Below are positions 11,901-21,285 of a DNA stretch of 64,000 nucleotides, piece by piece; position 1 is the stretch's first letter; every line of letters begins with the position of its first letter. The stretch comes from Xestospongia muta (Eukaryota > Porifera > Demospongiae > Haplosclerida > Petrosiidae): assembly GCA_963693285.1 (NCBI GenBank), contig OY848922.1, forward strand, positions 7,428,923-7,492,922, written 5' to 3'. The notes below the pieces were generated by a model, which saw only the letters and a list, made by a program, of their open reading frames with translations, was not told the DNA's origin and did not search any database. A program made the position numbers and the translations under genes.

Positions 11901-14900
11901 GAATGGCAGTATTGAGTTTACTAACTGCACTATATACAACAATACTGCGTGGTATGATGGAGGAGGAGTGTACTTTTATTCATATAAGAATAGCAGTATT
12001 GAGTTTAGTAACTGCACTATATACAGCAATACTGCACAGGATGATGGAGGAGGAGTGGACATTAAGTCGAATAGGAATGGAAGTATTGTGTTTAGTAACT
12101 GCAAAATATACAACAATATTGCACGGAATGATGGAGGAGGAGTGGACTTTAATTTGAATGGGAATGTCACCATTGAGTTTAGTAACTGCATTATATACAA
12201 CAATACTGCACAATATGATGGAGGAGGAGTGGAAATTAAGTCAAATGGTAGTGGAAATATAGTTTTTAGTAACTGTACTATATACAATAATACTGCTCAA
12301 AGTGAGAATGGTGGAGGAGTGTATATTGATTGGTCTACAGGAAATGTTAGCATTGATTTTTTTAACTGTACTATATACAATAATACTGCGCAGTCCTATG
12401 GAGGAGGACTGGGCATTAGTTTACACTCAGAAAGTGGTAATATTACATTTATTAACTGTGCTATATATTGTAATAATGCTAAGGATTATGGAGGAGGATT
12501 ATCAGCATATTTGGGCACAAAAAGTGGTAGCAATGATTTCAGTAACTGCTCTATATCCAACAATACTGCATACTTTGGATCAGGTTTGGTTCTACGTTCT
12601 TTTCGAGAAGCTTCCACAAGTAGCTTTCATTTCACAAAAGTTTCAATTCTTTTCAATGAAGTAATCAATAACCTTTATTTATATCCAAAAAGTAATCGAT
12701 CTGCAATGGAATTAATCAATGTTAATAATATTACATTTGACCAAATTGAAGTTAGTAATCATAACACAACTGGTTTAGTTGGTATTAATAGTCTAATAAC
12801 ATTTCATGGACATAATATGTTTGTAAACAATTCAGGCATTTATGGTGGGGGTATTGCCTTATATGGCTCTTCCCAATTATTAATTAAAGAACATGCCAAT
12901 ATATCATTTCTCAATAATTATGCCAGTAAGTCAGGTGGAGGAATCTTTGTATCACAAGTTCTTGGTGTAGACAATACCACTGATTGTTCTTTTAAAGTTA
13001 TTCCTTATCATTATCCTAATGATACTAAAACAGTGGTATATTTTGTCAACAATACAGCTGATATATCTGGTGATGTCTTATATGGTGGTAAAATTGATGA
13101 TTGTACAAGCACATTTTACTTTGATCATCTATTTCACTATCCTCAACAGACAGGTCTATCAGTAGTATCATCAGATCCTATTCAAGTGTGTTTTTGTGAA
13201 TCAAAAATGCCTAATTGCTCTATTTTAAGCATCAATGTAAGTGCAATACCTGGAGTTTATGTCAATGTATCACTAGTCACAGTTGGTCTAAAAGATAGCT
13301 TAACACAGGGTGTGATAAAATTAAATTTATCGGATAACTCATCCACTGTGCAATATGGAACCAATAGACTAAAAGCAAATTGTACTAATGTAACCTTCAC
13401 ATTAACAATAAACTCTTCATTGAACACAACACAAGTCTATGCTACACTTAATACTTCAATCACTGAACCTTTATATGACCCTTATTCTAAAGTCCTTGAA
13501 GTTACTATTGAATCCTGTCCTAATGGGTATCCATTTAAAAATGGTACTTGTGTTTGTAGAACAGAATTGAATTCAGATTCAATAACTTGTAATAGTAAAA
13601 CTCTAATGATAACAAGAAATGGTGATATGTGGATTGGTTATGAAAATGATTCAAACTGTGTTATTGTTAATCGTATCTGTCCCTTCCATTATTGTAACAA
13701 GAGTAGCATTAGTTTTACACTAAACAATCATAGAAAACAATGTCTTCATAATCGATCTGGTATACTCTGTGGAGAATGTTCTGAAGGACTCAGTCTCATG
13801 TTAGGTTCTAATCAATGTGGACAATGTACTAATAACAACATAGCTCTTATCATTCCATTTGCTTTAGCTGGTATAGCACTGGTAGCTTTTATTATTGCTT
13901 TAAACTTAACAGTGTCTGTAGGTACAATCAATGGACTTATATTTTATGCTAATGTTGTTAAAATATATGAACCCATCTTCTTTCCTGAAGGTCATCAAAC
14001 ATCTGTCAATTGGTTCATTTCTTGGGTCAATCTTGATCTGGGTATTAAGACATGTTTCTACCGTGATATGGATTCTTGCAGCAAAGCATGGCTACAGTTT
14101 GTCTTTCCGGCCTATATTTGGTTTATTCTATTACTTATAATAATATTATTACGATATTCTAGCAGAATGGTTAGACTTGTAGGAAGGCAAATAATTCCAG
14201 TCCTAGCCACTATGATCCTTCTATCTTATACCAAACTAATACGCAGTGTTGTCCAGGCCCTTTATTTCATCAAAATTCCGTGTAGTGATGAAATGAAAAA
14301 CACTATCTCATTACTGAGGTGGTCTTTTGATGCTAATGTCCAGTTTCTACAAGGTTGTCATCTATCATTGTTCCTGTTCTCACTGTCTATACTCATTTTA
14401 CTTATTGTTCCATACACCTTCTACCTTCTTACTATACCATTATTTGAAGGACCTTTATCAAAGTACATGTGTTGCTGCCAAAAGTTGTTAACAAAAATGA
14501 AGCCTTTCTTTGATGCATATGGAGGTCCATATAAGGACAATTGTCGTTTTTGGACTGGATTTTTACTCCTAGTTCGTGTTGTCTTAGCACTGACAGTGTC
14601 TCTAGTTACTAACACTGCTGTAAGCTTGGATGTGTTAACATCTATTTTAATCATCATAGACTTTATGTATCTCATCTTGAAGGGAATATATCGTCATTTT
14701 CCTTTGGTTTGTTTGGAAGAATTTTTAATTCTTAACCTTGTGTTTATGGCTTATATGAATGCAGAAACTTCAAATGACAAGGACAATTCAAAAAGACAAT
14801 GGTCAAGTTTTGTTTTAGTATTAATATCACTTGTCATATTCTGTGGTATTATATTATATCATGTCTGGGATCGTCTGATGTTCTATAATGTCTGGGATCG

Positions 14901-15102
14901 TCTCTTCAAGTATAATTGGCAACAAACATTTACAAAGGTCAAAAAGATATTGAAGAAACCTCCACCACCTTCTACTTCTAATGATTTGGAACTTCCTTTT
15001 ATTCATCTTGGATCACCTGATGTTCAAAGGAGATCCATTTCAATGTCAGTGGTGTCAGTGGAAATGAACCGAGAATCAATACTGTTTGATCAAGATGATT
15101 AG
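8971..15102 (+). CDS. Gene 1: giant beta-helix-repeat 8-TM surface protein (2043 aa)
   Basis: The start is placed at MSWCHIYY because four relatives begin there. An in-frame ATG 60 bases upstream (8911) would precede the signal peptide and is less likely. Order: signal peptide (1-23, ending near GYVTA), N-terminal domain to about residue 235, about 32 repeats of 29 residues (about 252-1206; consensus SIEFSNCTIYNNTA then GGGV), a further degenerate helix, a Cys-rich module (about 1515-1620; CVC, NRSGILCGEC), eight predicted helices (about 1623-1966) with the signature KPFFDAYGGPYKD between helices 4 and 5, and a tail ending RESILFDQDD. The repeats resemble chlamydial Pmp-type beta-helix repeats. 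Each repeat usually carries NCT and NNT glycosylation sequons. There are no introns or breaks. Ligand and function are unknown; a cell-surface receptor or adhesion role is inferred from architecture. Confidence 0.9.
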   Translation: MSWCHIYYITSVILYIYSGYVTASEYYVSAAPNGKECSSNNTTCHNLSYYIADYSSYFTDDAIFYFLEGTHTLQGILNISNVNITLQGLGYIEQGFHETVMQSTSVIMCSDSNRTGIRLSTSGNITIKSLTIANCGFENYISYEELPRNPNGTYWYLHHRVSLFIVNIDSVILECVSVQNSSGNGLLLVNGYDVLIANSSFVNNGASGNALIVYDDQLQRLSRVIILKSNFSFGLGHGIDLLYINDNEANVIIANSMFSNNIARSGGGVNISLHGGGSIEFSNCTICNNTARYDGAGVDIYTYGNGSIEFSNCRIYNNTVKYDDGGGVYIRSFTESVSIEFLNCTIYNNTARYWGGGVYFISDGNCSIEFSNCIIYNNTARYQGGGLYFYSSRNGSIEFSNCTIYNNTAWYDGGGVYFYLYRNGSIEFSNCIIYNNTAWYQGGGLYFYSSRNGNIEFSNCIIYNNTAWYDGGGVSIYMYRSGSVEFSNCRIYNNTVKYDDGGGVCIHSFTESVSIEFFNCTIYNNTARYWGGGVYFYSDTNGSIEFSNCIIYNNTAWYDGGGVSIYMYRSGSIEFSNCRIYNNTVKYDDGGGVCIHSFTESVSIEFFNCTIHNNTARYWGGGVYFYSDTNGSIEFSNCIIYNNTAGYDGGGVGIYMYRSGSIEFSNCTIYNNTALYWGGGVDFNSNGNGSIEFSNCTIYNNTAWYWGGGVYFYSYGNGSIEFINCTIHNNTAWYDGGGVGIYTYGNGSIEFSNCTIYTNTAWYDGGGVYFYTYGNGSIEFSNCTIYNNTALYWGGGVYFYSYMNGSIEFSNCTIYSNTAEDDGGGVGIYTYGNGSIEFSNCTIYNNTALYWGGGVYFYSYMNGSIEFSNCTIYSNTAEDDGGGVGIYTYGNGSIEFSNCTIYNNTAWYDGGGVYFYSYKNSSIEFSNSIIYNNTAWYDGGGVGIKSNRNGSIEFINCTIYTNTAWYDGGGVYLYSYMNGSIEFTNCTIYNNTAWYDGGGVYFYSYKNSSIEFSNCTIYSNTAQDDGGGVDIKSNRNGSIVFSNCKIYNNIARNDGGGVDFNLNGNVTIEFSNCIIYNNTAQYDGGGVEIKSNGSGNIVFSNCTIYNNTAQSENGGGVYIDWSTGNVSIDFFNCTIYNNTAQSYGGGLGISLHSESGNITFINCAIYCNNAKDYGGGLSAYLGTKSGSNDFSNCSISNNTAYFGSGLVLRSFREASTSSFHFTKVSILFNEVINNLYLYPKSNRSAMELINVNNITFDQIEVSNHNTTGLVGINSLITFHGHNMFVNNSGIYGGGIALYGSSQLLIKEHANISFLNNYASKSGGGIFVSQVLGVDNTTDCSFKVIPYHYPNDTKTVVYFVNNTADISGDVLYGGKIDDCTSTFYFDHLFHYPQQTGLSVVSSDPIQVCFCESKMPNCSILSINVSAIPGVYVNVSLVTVGLKDSLTQGVIKLNLSDNSSTVQYGTNRLKANCTNVTFTLTINSSLNTTQVYATLNTSITEPLYDPYSKVLEVTIESCPNGYPFKNGTCVCRTELNSDSITCNSKTLMITRNGDMWIGYENDSNCVIVNRICPFHYCNKSSISFTLNNHRKQCLHNRSGILCGECSEGLSLMLGSNQCGQCTNNNIALIIPFALAGIALVAFIIALNLTVSVGTINGLIFYANVVKIYEPIFFPEGHQTSVNWFISWVNLDLGIKTCFYRDMDSCSKAWLQFVFPAYIWFILLLIIILLRYSSRMVRLVGRQIIPVLATMILLSYTKLIRSVVQALYFIKIPCSDEMKNTISLLRWSFDANVQFLQGCHLSLFLFSLSILILLIVPYTFYLLTIPLFEGPLSKYMCCCQKLLTKMKPFFDAYGGPYKDNCRFWTGFLLLVRVVLALTVSLVTNTAVSLDVLTSILIIIDFMYLILKGIYRHFPLVCLEEFLILNLVFMAYMNAETSNDKDNSKRQWSSFVLVLISLVIFCGIILYHVWDRLMFYNVWDRLFKYNWQQTFTKVKKILKKPPPPSTSNDLELPFIHLGSPDVQRRSISMSVVSVEMNRESILFDQDD
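9798..12590 (+). repeat. In-frame tandem array, about 87-bp unit x 32, within gene 1
   Basis: Units begin near GGTAGTATTGAGTTTAGTAA and encode SIEFSNCTIYNNTA plus a Gly-rich turn. Higher-order copies are visible: a three-unit block repeats about 267 bp apart (10.46 and 10.73 kb), and a two-unit block repeats 174 bp apart (about 11.34 and 11.51 kb). Both pairs are almost base-identical, which points to recent unequal exchange or slippage. End units (SNDFSNCSISNNTA) are diverged and match the end units of the paralogues, so expansion occurred in the middle. Confidence 0.92.
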
Positions 15103-15211
15103 TACTGCCGAAACTTTTGCTTATTATATGTATTGTTGTCATGTCTTATATGAAGTAGTAATGTAGTAAGAATAATAAGATATTGCGCTGTTTTAACAAT
15201 TGATTTTTTAA

Positions 15212-15217
15212 AATAAA
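15212..15217 (+). terminator. Polyadenylation signal AATAAA of gene 1
   Basis: AATAAA lies about 110 bases after the stop. The equivalent is conserved after gene 3 (44427-44432) and gene 4 (56068-56073). It is changed to AACAAA-like sequence after gene 2. Confidence 0.5.
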
Positions 15218-16121
15218 ACAATGCTGTGTTCACTGTGTTATTGTTTGCTAATGAGTATAATTTTAAAGTCACTTTTATTATCATAAAAACAGTTAATATT
15301 ATGTACATCTAGTGACAGATCATTTGAAGTTTCTCCATTCATGTAACCCATAGTGGACAAGTCATTTCCTATATCCTACCCTCACAACAAACGCATGTAC
15401 ATATTGTATAACAATTTAAGATGATCACAGTCAATAACATGGAAAATGATTAGTAATAGGTGTACAGACTAACAAAATAGTTATAAAGTTTTCTCTACTA
15501 GTTAATATGGGAGTGGCTGGTTATTAGATTTTTCAATCTTATTTCAATTAAAGTATTAATACAATGTTAATGTACTTGCTTGACCAAAAGACAGAATAGT
15601 ATAAAAGTATGTGAGGATTGAAAGAATGATTGTTTGTTTACAGTATCCTTCTTGATATAGTAGAAGTATACTAAAGTCTCTGGATTAAAAACATTGGAAT
15701 AAAAATTAACTAACAAAATTTACATCATATAAATCACAACTCATCCATTAGTAAGATGTTTGCTTGCTAGTAAATGTACATATCTCTTTAGCCATACACA
15801 ATACCCCAACTAAATCCATTATCTCATCTTAATAATACATATCACTGAAGCAGAAAAAATATATTAACTAAACAAAATAGAGGTCTTTGATATTCTTATC
15901 TGTGTGGTTTCGTCATTTCTTATGCCAAATACAAGTATATGAAAGAGTATTATTATAATATAATGATGTAAATCTCTTACTGTATGTAGCTACAGTCATT
16001 TGGTTGACAACATTAGAATCTCTACCCAAAGATAAGTGACAGAGATTGCCTAAAAATTTGTCTGCTACAGCCACTACACAATTTAATACTATAAAATATT
16101 CAAATATGGAGATGAATCCTC

Positions 16122-16535
16122 CTTATAATTATCATGATATTATCAAATTATTCTAGTAAAGTGTTTCAACTGGATGGAAGACAAACAATTCTGGTACTAG
16201 CTACAATGACCTTTCTCTCTTATATAAAACTTGATATGAACCATTTTCTAGACTTTTTATTTCACTAATCTTCAGTGTCATTGGGAGAATACTGTCTCAT
16301 TACTGAAGTAGTACATAGATGCTGATGTCTAATATTTAAGAGATTGTCATATACCATTGTTCCTATTTTCATTAGCTGTGTTCATTTCATAGTTCGATAC
16401 ATTTTCTACCTTGTTACTATACCATCACCTGAGGCACCTCTATCAGAAAACGACTGTTGTTGTTAAAAGCTATTAACATATATGAAGCCATTATTTGATG
16501 CATATGGAGCTCCATATAAGGACAAGGGTCCTTTA
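16122..16535 (+). pseudogene. Membrane-domain relic (A-type 3' flank)
   Basis: Decayed copy of the stretch from the end of helix 2 through GGPYKD. Recognisable pieces in order are TATTCTAGTAAAGTG, GGAAGACAAACAATTC, CTCTCTTATA, TTGTTCCTATTTTCA, TTTTCTACCTTGTTACTATACC and CATATATGAAGCCA followed by GATGCATATGGAG. Several stops and indels prevent translation. Its partner is at 45319-45726. Confidence 0.8.
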
Positions 16536-17204
16536 TTGTTCTTTCAGTTATGTTTAGATCAGCGGTCTTGAGTTCAGTTTGATGGCAAAGTGTGCTTGAC
16601 TCATTGATGATTATTTAGACTTGATATTGCTATGAAAGTACACACCCACTTGATTACATTACTAAATGTGGTAAAATGATTGCCATAGATACAATTGTGT
16701 GGCTTATTTTGACGTACTGTAACTTAATGTAACCTTCTGTAAACAATTGTAACTAACAGTAACTCATTGTACTTCATTTTTCCTTTAGTTGACATGTTCT
16801 TGAAAGAATGTTTATAAAATCTATAATCATCATAACCTTGAGTAACAATCTCATATCTGACATAAATATAGGTAATCTCTTGTATTGATGTAACTATATA
16901 ATCTATTAGTAATGGCAGCCTGAAAATTAATACATACATGTAGATTGTAATGATATATATTTCTTAATTATTATATAATTAATCCAATTATAGTAACAAA
17001 TATTTTATTTGCAGTTTAGTAGTTTTGATGAGACAATAATGCTTCCATGATATTTTGTAACTGTTTCCTTAGTAACAGCATTTGTTTAAAGTTTGACATG
17101 ATTCAAGATATGCTAAGCAGTCATAATTATTTAGGACCTTTTATATATTGACCTAATATAAATAATAGGAGAAAATCTAATATCCATAAAGAAAAGATAC
17201 TTGC

Positions 17205-17628
17205 TCTGTCTGTGGGTACAATCAATCGACTTATATTTTATGCTAATGTTGTCAAAATATATGAATCTATCTTCTTTTCTAAGAAGCCTGCGAATATTCT
17301 TAGCTATTTCATTTCCTGGATCAATTAAAACATGGCTTCAGTTTGTCTTCCCAATGTATGTTTGGCTTATTCTAATATTTATAATAATATTGTTACGATA
17401 TTCTAGCAAAGTAGTTTGACTTGTTGGAAGACAAGTAAATTCCAGTACTAGCCACTATGATCCTTCTCTCTTATACCAAACTGATACGCATTCTCTTCCA
17501 AGTCCTTCATTACACTAATATTCAATGTAATGGTAAGAATAATATCACATTATTGAGGTGGTACATTGATGCTAATGTCCAATATGTAAGAGGTTGTCAT
17601 ATAACATTGTTCCTGTTCTCACTGGCTG
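17205..17628 (+). pseudogene. Membrane-domain relic, helices 1b-4
   Basis: It starts at SVGTIN-like sequence (first base of the motif near 17205) and ends abruptly in the helix-4 codons (CTGTTCTCACTGGCTG). About 50 bases between SWIN and AWLQF are deleted, and a CGA to TGA change stops the frame at RYSSKVV. It shares the GCGAATATTCTTA variant with gene A, so the two are close relatives. Gene A carries a further deletion not found here. Confidence 0.85.
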
Positions 17629-18665
17629 ATTATTGATTATTGTAATATTACCTCATTATTTTATAAGCCACACACATTGATATGCAATATTGTGCTAGTC
17701 CTTCTATGAGTAGAGAGATTATTCTTCAATAATCTTAAGCTGTTGGCAAGCAATCAAGATATATGTCCAGTATGCCATCAATGTTATGGTTTAATTTTTT
17801 AAGGGGAGGGATCTAGTTATATTAATAACCATAGGTAATTTAGATGTGTTAAGGACAGCTCCAGATAAGACACATTGTTTCATGATATTACTCTTTGTCT
17901 ATCAGAATTAAGGGGTAACTGTGTATTCTCAATGTAACCACAAGTTTATTATAATAGCAATGTCTATTATATGTTAATATATTCATGATATAGGAAGTTT
18001 AACATCTAGTGAGTAACATATATCCATGGATGACATAAGCTTATTCAACATCCATAATGTATGCTCCATTCTTTTTATTGTCACTATGAAGTACATGTAA
18101 TGAAAATAACAAACTACAACTACCACAGATATATTAATTAATTTATAAAAGTTTAATCATAAGAAACAACTGGGACTATAGTAGTGATGGGTGATTAACT
18201 GGTTTAGTGATTTAACCACGATATGTAACCTACACGATTAATTAACGACTACCAGTATTATTAATAGCTGGACTGTTTTTAACCACACCTCTTAGTAACA
18301 TCCAGATAACGTCCATGTACCTGTTTTACATGTCTAGAATATGGCACATCCCCTATCTCAAAATTAAAATAGAATGGTTCACTATTGGCTATTCTTCTTA
18401 TGTTCACTTGTTTAGGGTTTAGGCTTTGGGTACAAATGACATGTACACACCATATTAGTGGGACCTTTGTGAATACCAAGATCATTGCCAACTATATGTA
18501 CTACTATTATAACAGACCACACCTACTATTACCTGACACTGACTATCTTTGTTAATCCTTTACTAACAAACTTTAAACAACAAGTCAATGTAGAAATTAT
18601 TAACAGCCACACCCATAACATTTTATATCTATTAAATACTGTTTTAAATCTAGTAACAAGTAGTA
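17629..18665. other. No recognised gene
   Basis: AT-rich sequence. A block containing AACCACACCTCTTAGTAA (18.28 kb) recurs near 19.81 kb. A block with TATATCTATTAAATACTG (18.63 kb) recurs near 19.49 kb. This suggests an older repeat now split by the mobile element that follows. Short open frames here have no recognisable product. Confidence 0.5.
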
Positions 18666-19263
18666 CCGTAGTTCCCCGAGCAAGCACCCACCCCCTTAAT
18701 TTTGTCCTTAATGGAAAATGTCAATTCCCCGTACAAGCAATCACCCCCATCCCTACCCTTTTAGATTTGTGGTTATTATCACATGTTGAGCAAAGAGAAA
18801 TAAGTTAGGCTAGCAATTTTCTAAGTTTAGACATTATAGTTTCATTGTCTTTTCTTCCATTTGGAATTGAAAAGGTCAGATCACAAGGCACTTCTAAACC
18901 GCCTTGCTCAATGGAGGATCTTGTTTTGTCCTTGACTGTACAGCATATAGCTATTGTGAGTCAAGAAGCTTGTCAATCTGCTTATCCCATTCTCTAATAT
19001 GCTTTCTGTCTATACTATACTTCTTTGGTATAAAAGATACATTATGCTCCGGGTGAGTTCTCAGAGCCTCGATAGCTTCAACTTCTACATCATACATACA
19101 GAATGTATGATATAGACAGCTTCAACTTCATGGTGAATAATTAATTATTTATAAGTGGGCGCTTACTAGAGGCCGTTTTTGAAAAATCGCGTGTAAGCAC
19201 CCACCCCTTTCAAATTGCAAATAAACTGTAAGCACCCATGGGTGCTTACTCAGGGAACTACAG
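18666..19263. mobile_element. Pogo/mariner-like nonautonomous DNA element (about 0.6 kb)
   Basis: The left end CCGTAGTTCCCCGAGCAAGC is an imperfect inverted copy of the right end: read inward from the right it is CTGTAGTTCCCTGAGTAAGC. Both ends are flanked by TA, the target duplication used by Tc1/mariner/pogo elements. Subterminal AAGCACCCACCCC motifs recur at about 18.69 and 19.20 kb. On the minus strand, about 18951-19091 reads EALRTHPEHNVSFIPKKY then SIDRKHIREWDKQID before a stop. This resembles the N-terminal helix-turn-helix of pogo-type transposases, so it is a remnant of the parent element. A small direct and inverted duplication sits near 19.08-19.13 kb. Confidence 0.75.
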
Positions 19264-19290
19264 TAATCTCTACAAATGATATACACTGAC

Positions 19291-19389
19291 CTAATCACAA
19301 ATGTTGGAATCTGCATTGGAGTTTAACAATAGTTGTACGACATCACAATAACCATCTTTTGACGCAAAATGTAGAGCTGTTTGCTGACC
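19291..19389 (-). pseudogene. Isolated 99-bp ankyrin-repeat exon relic
   Basis: On the minus strand, CTCTAG precedes the segment and GTCAGT follows it, as at an acceptor and donor. It is exactly 99 bases (33 codons, one ankyrin repeat) and reads GQQTALHFASKDGYCDVV then QLLLNSNADSNICD before an in-frame TAG at the last codon. TALH, DVVQLLL and AD are ankyrin hallmarks. No neighbouring ankyrin exons were recognised. It could be an orphan of a lost gene. The terminal stop argues against function. Confidence 0.7.
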
Positions 19390-21054
19390 CTAGAGGAAGT
19401 ACACAAGTAATTATCGATGATTATAATAGCACTAAATTTTATAGAATATTATTATATATACCAATAATAAAATAAACCACATTCTATATCTATTAAATAC
19501 TGATTTAAATGTAGTAACATGTAGGACATGAAAACACAATAGATAACTAATGTTAAATTAATATGTGGATATGCAGGGTTTTCCTCACACAGTCATATGC
19601 TAGATTTAATAACAAATGTGACTTTGATATCTATCTTTACTCTGTTCCTGATAGAGTAAACTTTATTATTTCTAACATAATTTCTATATACTTAGGTTCT
19701 AACTTTGTCTTTGATCTTATTTACCTTCACACTGCTCTAGACATCTTATACACATCTTTTAGTAGTTTTAAATATGTCTACTTTTTCTTAATAATAATAA
19801 CCACAACAATTTCTAACCACACCTCTTAGTAATAACAAGATAACAAGTTTGTACTAGTTTTACAAATCTACTGGTACCTCTGTGAATATTGTTAGTCCAC
19901 AAACTAAGTAGACTTTAAAGGTTAGGTCCATAGAATTTAATAATAAAAATGTTCATGTCATTTGTGGATTGACATTCACTGACCATGAATATTATTTACC
20001 AAAGACAAGATTATATCAATAAATACAAATCTACTAGTTTACAAATATAATAATAGTCTTTTGATAAACTTGAATTTGGCAAAAAGTTATACTAATAGTA
20101 CAAGGCTAGTAGGAAGTGTGACAAAATGTCAAGATAGTCATATTAATTAAAGTTGTAGGTTAAAAATTTCTTCTTCATTAACATTGTATGACAATGTCAA
20201 TAAAATAAATGATAGGGAAGTCTTATGGAAATAGGAAAAGAGAGATTAAACTGCTTTCTAAATGAACAATGTCTACAAGAGTGGGTTGGGCTAAATCTCT
20301 TAAATGCTTGTAATTGATCTCCTTTGTTGTAGAATATATTACGTTAAACAGTATATAGTCATAAGAAAAAAGACTAAATATTTCAAAAGAAAGTCTTGTA
20401 CATTATACAATGACAAGGAAGACTGACACGACAACTCCAATGACAAAAAGTATGTACATATGTTTGAGATCATATCAAAGACTACCTCTTAACTAGTTAA
20501 TAAAGATAACCAATATTAGTCTGACATTGCCAACCCTTCCCTAAGAGATGAAGGGTCTGGGGACAAGTACATTTAGGACTCATACAACAGGAATGAGGAT
20601 GTAGGTAAAATATACATAGATGTGAGCATGTGTTAAGAGAGTGAAAATGCAAAATGGCTGTTATGGTATTTATTGGATGTAGTGATGATCTTTCATATAG
20701 AAGCACAGACTGTCTTTTACTAACTTATGCTACCTTGTATCACTGACTATGTGTCCATTAGATCATGTGAATATTTGTTTTACATACAAATGAACTAAAT
20801 GACTTGTCCACATGTTAATGTACTTCCACCTCAAATTAGTGATCTTTTTAGAATATATAAAGTTCCTAAGAATGCTATTACCCAATCATAGGAAAATCAA
20901 CATAAAGTGTATTGTAACAGAGGATCAAAAACTATTGAAGCCACAAACAAACAGGTAAATCACAAGAGTATGTGTATATATGTGGGAGGGCTAATAAAGG
21001 GAGTGGTTCTTGGTGTAACTTGAATATGATATCATAGCTATTGTATTATCATGT
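19390..21054. other. No recognised gene
   Basis: AT-rich sequence with scattered short open frames. None has a recognisable domain, and I cannot support a gene here. Confidence 0.5.
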
Positions 21055-21143
21055 CAAACCTGACCAATGACAGGGACATAAAAAGACATAGAAACTATCT
21101 AAGATATTAAATGAGTGCAGGGGTGGAGGAACATATTCGATTT

Positions 21144-21180
21144 GGGGGGGAGGGGGGGCACCAAAGGAGGGGGTCTGGGG
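21144..21180 (+). other. G-rich patch with G-quadruplex potential, copy 1
   Basis: Runs of seven, seven, five and four G occur within 37 bases of otherwise AT-rich DNA. They are followed by a CTGGGG...CCCCCAG hairpin. The patch recurs at 23003-23035 with one uninterrupted run of twelve G. It may be part of an old transposable element, because no family gene in the window has it. Confidence 0.6.
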
Positions 21181-21285
21181 TACAGCCCCCAGAAGCTGAC
21201 TTTATTGAATGTTCGCTGACTTTACTTTATTTAACTGGCCAAGTGATATTCAATGTGACATTGAGTTTGATTAATGCCTGTAACC

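Larger units (their letters stand above)
15103..16957. repeat. A-type 3' flank, duplicated at 44319-46156
   Basis: The sequence after the gene 1 stop is almost the same as that after the gene 3 stop, through the polyadenylation-type AATAAA (15212-15217), a long AT-rich stretch, a membrane-domain relic (16122-16535) and a run of GTAACT/TGTAA-like short repeats near 16.71-16.77 kb. Similarity ends near 16957, where the other copy runs on into the NLR-like relic. No intact gene was seen. Confidence 0.85.

Noticed and set aside
9798..12590. CRISPR-like regularly spaced repeat
   Set aside because: The units are contiguous and in frame, with no unique spacers, and encode a protein solenoid.
14421..14675. 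Antisense frame in helices 4-6, repeated in each family member
   Set aside because: It recurs only because the sense sequence is conserved. It has no independent start context or domain.
18485..18808. 107-codon open frame overlapping the left end of the mobile element
   Set aside because: It crosses the element boundary, so it cannot be an ancestral gene, and it has no recognisable product.
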